Source: Treponema sp.
GTDB lineage: Bacteria > Spirochaetota > Spirochaetia > Treponematales > UBA12059
Reading direction: 5' to 3'
Assembly (NCBI GenBank): GCA_012517645.1
Contig: JAAYUR010000002.1
Location: 1-5,799, forward strand
Length of the DNA stretch: 5,799 nucleotides
Shown here in pieces: positions 1-4,710 of this stretch; the stretch's first letter is position 1; every line of letters begins with the position of its first letter. The translations under genes and the position numbers were made by a program. Under the pieces are notes generated by a model. It was not told the DNA's origin and searched no databases. It worked only from the letters and a program-made list of their open reading frames with translations.

Positions 1-468
1 CTCCTCGCGTCGGATATAGCCGCTCTGCGACGGCAGTACAGGCCGGACTACGTGGTCGTGTCCGTGCACTGGGGTCAGGAGCACGATCGCTTCCCCGGCC
101 CGGCCCAGCGGGAGTTCGGCCGGGCCGCCGTAGACGCCGGCGCGGATCTCGTGCTGGGGCACCATCCCCATGTCCTTCAGTCCCTGGAACGGTACGGGGA
201 GGGCCTGATCGTCTATTCCCTGGGGAACTTCGTGTTCGACATGAACGCGGATACCACGTACGACACGGCGGCGCTCCGGATCACCTTGGACGGCGGCCGA
301 GTCCGGGACGCCCGGATCATCCCGATGCGGATCGAGCGCCGGGACTACGCCCCCCGCTTCGCCTCCCCCGAGGAGGCGGGACGCATCCTGGCGGGCCTGC
401 GGGAAAGCTCCCGCCTCACGGGGACGGCGGTGGAGGTCGCGGACGGGCGAGGCCGGGTGGTCTTTTAG
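1..468 (+). CDS. CapA/PGA_cap-family metallophosphoesterase-like protein, C-terminal part (5' end outside window)
   Basis: The frame is open from base 1 to a TAG at 466-468, giving 155 residues; the start lies left of the window. Three conserved blocks of the PGA_cap family (poly-gamma-glutamate capsule biosynthesis CapA type, calcineurin-like phosphoesterase fold) are visible: VVVSVHWG near residues 18-25, GHHPHVLQ near 53-60, and YSLGNFVFD near 72-80. The His residues in the first two blocks correspond to metal-site ligands in calcineurin-like enzymes. The family is usually about 350-400 residues, so roughly the last 40% is present. After the last motif comes a beta-rich tail (ALRITLDGGRVRDARIIPMRI) and a short helical end, as is normal for the family. 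An internal GTG at 52 is not the true start because family sequence continues upstream of it. Family members act at the cell surface in some capsule systems, but many are of unknown function, and no capsule gene is visible here. Confidence 0.9.
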   Translation, partial: LLASDIAALRRQYRPDYVVVSVHWGQEHDRFPGPAQREFGRAAVDAGADLVLGHHPHVLQSLERYGEGLIVYSLGNFVFDMNADTTYDTAALRITLDGGRVRDARIIPMRIERRDYAPRFASPEEAGRILAGLRESSRLTGTAVEVADGRGRVVF

Positions 469-473
469 GCGGG

Positions 474-502
474 CGGGGCTCCGCATAGGGGGCGGAGCTC
501 CG
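474..502 (+). terminator. Hairpin just after the CapA-like gene, terminator-like but without a T tract
   Basis: An 11-bp stem pairs 474-484 with 492-502 (one G-T wobble) around a 7-base loop. It begins five bases after the TAG stop. No run of T follows, so it is not a textbook intrinsic terminator. It could mark the 3' end of the upstream transcript or protect it from exonucleases. The structure is seen; the role is inferred. Confidence 0.45.
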
Positions 503-580
503 GGCCGGGACAGCTTCCGACGTATGCGTAAACCTAGGTGCCGGCTCTATTGACCCCGGGTACCTCACAACCTTCGTGAC

Positions 581-619
581 AGTATCGGGCTGGCGGGTAA
601 GGCGGAAAATCGCGATACT
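581..619. repeat. Spaced inverted repeat, possible operator
   Basis: AGTATCG (581-587) and its exact reverse complement CGATACT (613-619) face each other across 25 bases. Their centres are 32 bp apart, about three helical turns, which would place both on one face of the DNA. The pair sits just upstream of the candidate promoter of the LamG-type lipoprotein gene. It could be a regulator site or chance; two 7-mers in about 200 bases are only suggestive. Confidence 0.25.
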
Positions 620-644
620 TATTCCCGGGATGCGGTGAATTCCG

Positions 645-653
645 TGGTATCAT
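645..653 (+). promoter_or_regulatory. Candidate extended -10 promoter for the LamG-type lipoprotein gene
   Basis: TGGTATCAT fits the extended -10 pattern TGnTATnnT. No good -35 box lies 16-18 bases upstream, which is common for extended -10 promoters. Transcription would start near 660, leaving a leader of about 15 bases that contains the AAGGA ribosome site (660-664). The same promoter type appears before the gene at 2756. Confidence 0.35.
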
Positions 654-674
654 ACTGATAAGGAAACGTCGTAC

Positions 675-2606
675 ATGGTTCGTTCCCGTCGAATCCCTCG
701 GACGGTTCTGCCGGCCGGGGTCGCCATCCTGGCGGTCCTTCTAGCAGCCGCCTGCGACGACGGGATAGGTCTGCTCACCCTGGACGAGCGCCAGGCCCTG
801 TACCGAGCCGAGGCTTCCGCCAAGGGAGCCCCCCTGCCGGTTTCCGCCGCGAACCCCGGAGCGGTCTTGGATCCCTCCGAGGGTATACGGATTTCCTTCG
901 AGACCCTTCGGGGCTCCGAGGAACCCTCCGAGTTGGTCGTTCTCCTTCGGGCCGGCTCCGGGGCTTCGTCCGTCTCGGTCCGGTACCGGACGGGCCCGGA
1001 CAATGAGGCCGGGAATGCGGAGATCCGGGAAATCCGTGTCTCCTCGCTGGCTTCCTTTTCCGCGGTTCTCGAGGTTCCTCCGGATTTCCCGGACGGCTAC
1101 TACGAGCTGATCCTGGATGCCCGGGCTGCCCGGGGCGAAGCCCTGTCCCGTTCCGAGATCGGACTTTTCCTTGCCAGAAGCTCCCTGCCCCAGCCATCCA
1201 TCGCGGCCTACCCCGCAAACCCTGTCCCGGGTTCCCGGGTTCTTCTGGTCGCCGACCTGTCCGGGTACGAGGAGCGGGATCCCTTCCTGCGCTGGACCGT
1301 GGACGGAACGACTCGAGCGGAGGGACTCGCGTCCGAAGGCCTGGACAAACTGCTCTGGCCCGCGCCCAAGGCCGGCGCTCCCGCGGCCGTCGGGTTGGGG
1401 CTCTACCCCGCCGCTCCCCCGGCGGGCGTCTCCTTTTCGTTCCCGCCCCCACGGAGCGCGTCCGCGAGCCTGTTGATCGCTCCGGGCGGCCCGGAAGCCT
1501 GGGATGAGTTCTCCCGGGTCAACCGGTTCCGGGCCCTCTTCAGCATGGAGGATACTCCGGACTACGTCGGCGTTCCGGGGGGTTCCGGGGAGTTCCTGGG
1601 CACTCCTGCGTTGGACGTACACCCGGGCGGATTCGGTCTGGTCCTGGGCGGTCCCTCCGGCGCCGGAATCCGGGCCCCGGCCCTGCTCCTGCCGGTCCGG
1701 GAAGGGCGACTCCAGCCCTGTACGATCCTGGCGCGGCTAGTACCGGCCAAGTCCGCGGCCGGCGTCCTCTTCCGGGCGGAGTCGGATCCAGAAGGCCCCG
1801 CGCTGGAGCTTTCCCTGTCCGAGGGTAGGCCGATCGCCTTCCTGAGGGCCGGTAACCGCTCCGGGGAGGTCCGTTCGGCGGCTCTCCTGCCTCCTTCCGG
1901 CCCCGTTCTTCTAGGAGCGACTCTTCGGCCCGATGGTGCGGATCTGCGGATCGAGTTCCTGGTGGACGGGAAGCCCGCGGGGCAGGGCACGCTGCCCTTC
2001 GGGGTGTCCGGGTGGACCGAAAACGGGACGACGACGGTGGCGGGTCCGAACGGGTGCCCGGGCCTGTACGACGAGGTGGGCGTCTGGGCCTTCGACGACC
2101 AAGGCGGACCCGCCGCCTACCCCGCCTACCTCTTCGCCTCCCGCAGGGCCTTCGGAGCCTCCCTGGTCATGGCGGAGGGCTTCGAGGGGGGCTACGGCTC
2201 CCCCGCCGTCCTGGAGGGCGGGGCTTCGGTGGATGCCGGACGGGGTCTCGAGCTTCCCGCGGGCGCGGCAGCCCGGTTCGGTCTTCTTCCCGAAGGCAGT
2301 CTGGAGGTCGAGGCCGTCCTCTCCTCCGGACCCCCTCCCGCCCTGGTCATCCAGGGCGCGGGAAAGGACTATGCCCTGCCCTGGAGCTCCGGGTCCGCGG
2401 GCGTCGATCCGGATACGGGACTGCCCCGGGTACGGGCGAGGATCAGCCCCGCCGAGGAGGGCGGCCTTGCCGTCGCGTCGGGAACCGAAACGATCCGGGT
2501 ACCCGCACCCGGTCCCTGGCGGCTGGGCTTGGCGGGATCGGGGCCCGAGAAGTCCTTGATCCGCTCGATCCGGGTCATCCGATCCGGCCGTCTATCCGGG
2601 GATTGA
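675..2606 (+). CDS. Predicted lipoprotein with Ig-like and LamG/concanavalin-like regions
   Basis: A 643-residue protein of unrecognised specific family. Residues 1-26 form a signal peptide (Arg-rich start, hydrophobic core) ending LLAAAC, so Cys27 is the likely lipidated residue after signal peptidase II cleavage. The lipobox is relaxed, with Leu at -4 and not -3. The mature protein starts Cys-Asp-Asp. Residues about 60-170 and 173-265 look like two Ig-like beta-sandwiches; the second holds LRWTVDG near 205. Residues about 290-495 resemble a LamG/concanavalin-A-like domain: CTILARL near 349 matches the usual opening strand, and LYDEVGVWAFDD near 464-475 matches its closing motif. Residues about 500-643 may be another, degenerate sandwich. 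No catalytic motif is visible, so binding (perhaps glycan or protein) in the periplasm or at the surface is inferred. The ATG at 675 is supported by AAGGA ten bases upstream and by the signal peptide. The gene is long and intact, with no frameshift. Confidence 0.85.
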   Translation: MVRSRRIPRTVLPAGVAILAVLLAAACDDGIGLLTLDERQALYRAEASAKGAPLPVSAANPGAVLDPSEGIRISFETLRGSEEPSELVVLLRAGSGASSVSVRYRTGPDNEAGNAEIREIRVSSLASFSAVLEVPPDFPDGYYELILDARAARGEALSRSEIGLFLARSSLPQPSIAAYPANPVPGSRVLLVADLSGYEERDPFLRWTVDGTTRAEGLASEGLDKLLWPAPKAGAPAAVGLGLYPAAPPAGVSFSFPPPRSASASLLIAPGGPEAWDEFSRVNRFRALFSMEDTPDYVGVPGGSGEFLGTPALDVHPGGFGLVLGGPSGAGIRAPALLLPVREGRLQPCTILARLVPAKSAAGVLFRAESDPEGPALELSLSEGRPIAFLRAGNRSGEVRSAALLPPSGPVLLGATLRPDGADLRIEFLVDGKPAGQGTLPFGVSGWTENGTTTVAGPNGCPGLYDEVGVWAFDDQGGPAAYPAYLFASRRAFGASLVMAEGFEGGYGSPAVLEGGASVDAGRGLELPAGAAARFGLLPEGSLEVEAVLSSGPPPALVIQGAGKDYALPWSSGSAGVDPDTGLPRVRARISPAEEGGLAVASGTETIRVPAPGPWRLGLAGSGPEKSLIRSIRVIRSGRLSGD

Positions 2607-2616
2607 GCGGACGGTC

Positions 2617-2644
2617 TTGATTTTCCCGCCCGAATCGATAGATT
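2617..2644 (+). promoter_or_regulatory. Weak sigma70-like promoter candidate after the LamG-type gene
   Basis: TTGATT (2617-2622) and TAGATT (2639-2644) are separated by 16 bases; each matches four of six consensus positions. Transcription from here would begin near 2651 and give the next gene a leader of about 105 bases. It is an alternative or an addition to the extended -10 site at 2718. Chance is a real possibility. Confidence 0.2.
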
Positions 2645-2648
2645 GTAA

Positions 2649-2672
2649 TCCGGCGTGTGTTGATGCGCCGGA
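2649..2672 (+). other. Intergenic hairpin
   Basis: TCCGGCG (2649-2655) pairs exactly with CGCCGGA (2666-2672) around a 10-base loop. CGGACG (2608-2613) can also pair with CGTCCG (2674-2679) outside it, making a larger cruciform-like fold that begins right after the TGA stop. There is no T tract. It may end or stabilise the upstream mRNA, or be part of a leader for the next gene. Confidence 0.35.
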
Positions 2673-2683
2673 GCGTCCGTGTT

Positions 2684-2699
2684 CCGGATCGTCCCGGAT
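2684..2699 (+). repeat. CCGGAT direct repeat, 10-bp period, upstream of the 2756 gene
   Basis: CCGGAT occurs at 2684-2689 and 2694-2699, exactly ten bases apart, followed by GTTTTC. The same arrangement (CCGGAT twice at a ten-base period, then TTTTTGC) stands at 3899-3914 before the next gene. Two copies one helical turn apart suggest a protein-binding site. The motif also occurs singly inside genes here, so chance is not excluded. Confidence 0.3.
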
Positions 2700-2717
2700 G
2701 TTTTCAAGCCGACGGCG

Positions 2718-2726
2718 TGCTATATT
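2718..2726 (+). promoter_or_regulatory. Extended -10 promoter for the CsgG/LpoB-like lipoprotein gene
   Basis: TGCTATATT fits the extended -10 pattern well (TGn followed by TATATT, five of six consensus bases). The -35 region is poor; TTTTCA at 2701-2706 is spaced only 14 bases away. The start of transcription would be near 2733, giving a leader of about 23 bases that includes the ribosome site. It stands out in an otherwise GC-rich context. Confidence 0.5.
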
Positions 2727-2743
2727 CCTATGAGCGTACGGGC

Positions 2744-2749
2744 AAGGAG
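2744..2749 (+). promoter_or_regulatory. Ribosome binding site that sets the start at 2756
   Basis: AAGGAG ends six bases before the ATG at 2756. The frame is open further upstream to a GTG at 2657, but that start has no ribosome site and would put 33 charged, non-signal residues before the lipoprotein signal peptide. It would also span the promoter at 2718. The ATG at 2756 is therefore chosen. Confidence 0.8.
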
Positions 2750-2755
2750 TCCTCT

Positions 2756-3823
2756 ATGAAACAACGTGCAATCCTGGTCGCCCTCCTGGCGGCGTTCTTT
2801 CTGCTTTCAAGTTGTGTAAGCGCCCCTCCCCCGGCTCCCGCGGCGCCGGCCGACTCCTCCGGTTCCGCCCCGGCGTCCAGCGCGGACAAGGACCGGGCAA
2901 AGGCCTTGGTCCAAGGAGGCGGGGACGCGGGATCCCAGGTCCCGCCTGCGGGCGCCCCCGCCGCGTCGCCCCCTGCCGCGGCTGCTGCCGCACCCGCCGC
3001 TCCCGCGGATGTTCCGCCGCCTCCCCCGGGAAAGCTTACCCCCGAGGAGGAGGTATTCCTTCAGAATTATTTGGCCCGGCTCAACTACATGGTCTACTAC
3101 GACGAGGGAGCGGTAATCGACAAGAACTACGCCAAGACCGCGGTCAACCAGGCTAACCGTTACCTTATCGAGCGCATGGGCCTTTCCGTCCTGGACTTCG
3201 ACCAGGTGGAGAAGAACAAGAAGGACCAGCAGGCCGCCTACCAGGCCGAGACGGGGGGCGCCATCGACTTGATCCAGTACCTGGCCCAAAAATACAACGC
3301 CGACGCCTACGTGGAGATATCGTTCACCGCCACGCCCTCGGCTTCGGGGGGCCGATACTTCGCCACCGCCCAGGGTTCCATGAAGATCTTCGACACCTCC
3401 ACGGGCACGCTCCTGGGCAGCGTGGCCTTCCAGAGTCCCCAGGTGATGAGCCCCGTCTCCCAGGAGTCCGCGGTCTCCAACGCATTGGCCGCCTCGGTCT
3501 GGAACGCCATGCCCAAGATGACCGAGCAGACCAAGACCTTGATCCAGAACTCCCTGGCCCGAGGCATCCGGTACGAGATCGTTGTGCAGAACACGCCGGA
3601 TTCCAAGGCTATGAGCGATTTCCGCCGAGCCCTGGCGAGGCAGGTCCGGGAGGTGGAACAGGTGTCCTATTCCGCCGCGGAAACCAAGCTCTTCGTGTAT
3701 ACTTTCCAGAGCCGGGACAAGGTGGAGGACGCGGTCTACGCCGCCGCGGAGCGCGCGGGTCTTCGGGACATGTACCTGGTGTTCAACCGGGGCAAGGCCT
3801 TCACCTTCAACACCGGGAAGTGA
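2756..3823 (+). CDS. Predicted lipoprotein with Pro/Ala linker and CsgG/LpoB-like core
   Basis: A 355-residue protein. Residues 1-19 are a signal peptide ending LSSC, so Cys20 is the lipidation site; the next residues are Val-Ser. Residues 21-92 are a low-complexity Pro/Ala/Ser linker, a likely flexible tether. The folded part starts at LTPEEE (94). Residues about 95-235 resemble the CsgG/LpoB-type alpha/beta fold: a helix, then ADAYVEISF near 182-190, then KIFDTSTGTLLGSVAF near 210-225, the strand-turn-strand with a Thr-Gly turn seen in that group. From memory it also recalls the uncharacterised DUF6175 proteins of Bacteroidota. Residues about 272-355 show strand-helix-strand-helix-strand order and may be a small ferredoxin-like domain. 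Proteins of this kind work at the outer membrane in pores or as activators of peptidoglycan synthases; the role here is not known. It has its own promoter candidate and is followed by two related lipoprotein genes. Confidence 0.85.
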   Translation: MKQRAILVALLAAFFLLSSCVSAPPPAPAAPADSSGSAPASSADKDRAKALVQGGGDAGSQVPPAGAPAASPPAAAAAAPAAPADVPPPPPGKLTPEEEVFLQNYLARLNYMVYYDEGAVIDKNYAKTAVNQANRYLIERMGLSVLDFDQVEKNKKDQQAAYQAETGGAIDLIQYLAQKYNADAYVEISFTATPSASGGRYFATAQGSMKIFDTSTGTLLGSVAFQSPQVMSPVSQESAVSNALAASVWNAMPKMTEQTKTLIQNSLARGIRYEIVVQNTPDSKAMSDFRRALARQVREVEQVSYSAAETKLFVYTFQSRDKVEDAVYAAAERAGLRDMYLVFNRGKAFTFNTGK

Positions 3824-3843
3824 GAGAGGGGTTTCTTCGGGAT

Positions 3844-3883
3844 ATCCCGGGGCCGGGGATGGAGTTCCCCGATTCGCCGGGAT
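3844..3883 (+). terminator. Two-tier hairpin after the 2756 gene
   Basis: ATCCCGG (3844-3850) pairs exactly with CCGGGAT (3877-3883). Inside it CGGGGA (3854-3859) pairs with TCCCCG (3866-3871) around a 6-base loop. The outer and inner stems are separated by a small unequal internal loop. It starts about 20 bases after the TGA stop. No T tract follows directly, so it may be a 3' end structure or a processing site and not a classical terminator. Confidence 0.45.
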
Positions 3884-3890
3884 GAAATAG

Positions 3891-3918
3891 CGGAAAACCC
3901 GGATTTTTCCGGATTTTT
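3891..3918 (+). terminator. Short AT-rich hairpin followed by T5, possible weak terminator
   Basis: CGGAAAA (3891-3897) pairs with TTTTCCG (3905-3911) around a 7-base loop, then GATTTTT follows with five T at 3914-3918. The stem is mostly A-T and so not strong. It overlaps the CCGGAT direct repeat, so the apparent pairing could be a by-product of that element. Together with the hairpin at 3844 it could limit read-through into the next gene. Confidence 0.3.
3899..3914 (+). repeat. CCGGAT direct repeat, 10-bp period, upstream of the 3960 gene
   Basis: The ten-base unit CCGGATTTTT is repeated in tandem (3899-3908 and 3909-3918). Aligned with 2684-2705 upstream of the previous gene, 17 of 22 positions agree, including both CCGGAT copies and the following T run. 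A shared regulator of the two lipoprotein genes is inferred. No convincing -10 box with correct spacing is seen before this gene, although TATCGT at 3930 is a poor candidate. Confidence 0.35.
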
Positions 3919-3931
3919 GCGATAGAAGGTA

Positions 3932-3942
3932 TCGTGACACGA
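3932..3942. promoter_or_regulatory. Palindrome TCGTG-A-CACGA, possible operator
   Basis: Two exact 5-base arms flank one central base, ending six bases before the AGGAGG ribosome site. A protein bound here would block transcription or early elongation. The first eight bases, TCGTGACA, also occur at 574-581 before the LamG-type gene. Short palindromes arise by chance, so confidence is low. Confidence 0.25.
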
Positions 3943-3948
3943 GTTTTT

Positions 3949-3954
3949 AGGAGG
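3949..3954 (+). promoter_or_regulatory. Strong ribosome binding site for the GTG start at 3960
   Basis: AGGAGG, a perfect Shine-Dalgarno core, lies five bases before GTG at 3960. The GTG is followed directly by a typical Lys-Lys lipoprotein signal peptide, which fixes the start although it is not ATG. Confidence 0.85.
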
Positions 3955-3959
3955 TTACC

Positions 3960-4622
3960 GTGAAAAAGACCCTGGTCATTTTAGCTGTCCTTCTGACGGC
4001 CCTCGCGGTCGCGGGCTGCGCCAGCAAGCCCTCCGCCCCGCCCCCGACCCCGACCAACACTCCGCCCTTCGAGATCCTCCAGCACAAGGGGACCACCTTG
4101 GGTGTCGTCAATCCGCCGGCTTGGATCGAAGCCTCCCTCATGGGCCCCAAGGCCGTGGAGAAGCTCCCCGACTACCAGGGCAAGTTCGTCGTGGTCGTCG
4201 ACGTGACCGGAAAGGACCTCGAGGGCACTTCCCTGGCCGCCCAGCGCCTCAATGCGGATACCGAGATCGCCCGCTACCTCAGCCTTCGCGTCAAGGACAC
4301 CTTCGCGGGCGCCCAGGTGGGGGACAAGGACAAGATCGAGACCTACATGGAGCGGGTCGTGAAGAGCGTGTCCGAGATCAAGTTCGCCGGGTTCCAGCGA
4401 GCCGCGGACTGGTGGGTCCAGATCCGCTGGTACAAGCCGGACGGCAAGAAGACCTGGGATCGGGACGAGTTCCGGGTCCTCCAGCTGTACACCGTGGACA
4501 AGGAAGTCCTCCAGAAGCAGCTTGAGGGCGTCCTCAAGGGCGAGCAAGCCGCGGAGCCCAAGACTCCCGAGAAGGAGCGGGCCATGCAGGCGGTCCAGCA
4601 GGCCTTCTACGAAGGCTTCTAA
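3960..4622 (+). CDS. LPP20-like lipoprotein (small)
   Basis: A 220-residue protein beginning at GTG. Residues 1-19 are a signal peptide (MKKTLVILAV...) with lipobox VAGC, so Cys20 is lipidated; Ala-Ser follows. Residues 23-35 are a Pro-rich spacer. The body looks like the LPP20 family, known from Helicobacter Lpp20 and, more loosely, the flagellar outer-membrane lipoprotein FlgP: PPAWI near 52-56, a strand VVVVDV, then a long Ala-rich helix AAQRLNADTEIARYL near 93-107. Further along are DWWVQIRWY (150-158) and a strand LQLYTVDKE (174-182) of the kind that closes this domain. Residues after about 183 are a charged helical tail ending in Phe. The PxxW-type start and helix are shared with the next gene, suggesting related or interacting proteins. 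The family has no enzyme activity; a structural role at the outer membrane is inferred. Other short envelope lipoproteins cannot be excluded. Confidence 0.8.
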   Translation: MKKTLVILAVLLTALAVAGCASKPSAPPPTPTNTPPFEILQHKGTTLGVVNPPAWIEASLMGPKAVEKLPDYQGKFVVVVDVTGKDLEGTSLAAQRLNADTEIARYLSLRVKDTFAGAQVGDKDKIETYMERVVKSVSEIKFAGFQRAADWWVQIRWYKPDGKKTWDRDEFRVLQLYTVDKEVLQKQLEGVLKGEQAAEPKTPEKERAMQAVQQAFYEGF

Positions 4623-4645
4623 GACGCTTCGTCCGTGAACGCTTG

Positions 4646-4676
4646 GGGCATCCCCGGTACGCCGGGGGTGCCCTTT
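4646..4676 (+). terminator. Strong 12-bp hairpin between the two LPP20-like genes
   Basis: Bases 4646-4657 pair with 4662-4673 (one T-G wobble) around the tetraloop TACG, which belongs to the stable UNCG loop class. Only three T follow before C, so termination would be partial at best. The hairpin ends 37 bases before the next ATG. It could lower expression of the downstream gene or protect the upstream mRNA end. No separate promoter is visible in the remaining 34 bases, so the downstream gene probably depends on read-through. Confidence 0.6.
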
Positions 4677-4710
4677 CCGTACTCGGGGTGGACCCCCGAA
4701 GGAGATCCCA

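Noticed and set aside
550..555. TTGACC as a -35 box
   Set aside because: No acceptable -10 lies 16-18 bases downstream; the nearest TATCGG is 27 bases away.
532..565. Palindrome ACCTAGGT (532-539) and a 7-bp hairpin 536-565
   Set aside because: The stem has a wobble and a bulge and no T tract, and the 8-base palindrome is within chance expectation. No role can be supported.
741..1622. Minus-strand and alternative + frames within the LamG-type gene
   Set aside because: Their translations are Arg/Pro/Gly-rich with no domain or start signal, as expected for off-frame reading of GC-rich DNA.
2657..2755. N-terminal extension of the CsgG/LpoB-like gene from GTG at 2657
   Set aside because: It would bury the signal peptide behind 33 charged residues and cover the promoter; AAGGAG at 2744 supports ATG at 2756.
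2820..3030. GC-rich repetitive stretch as a DNA repeat
   Set aside because: It is the coding sequence of the Pro/Ala linker; there is no regular repeat unit at the DNA level.
2807..3940. Long minus-strand open frame (377 codons) opposite the CsgG/LpoB-like gene
   Set aside because: It is an antisense shadow caused by high GC and codon bias. It has no ribosome site or signal, its product is low-complexity in Gly and Arg, and it covers a well-supported + strand gene.
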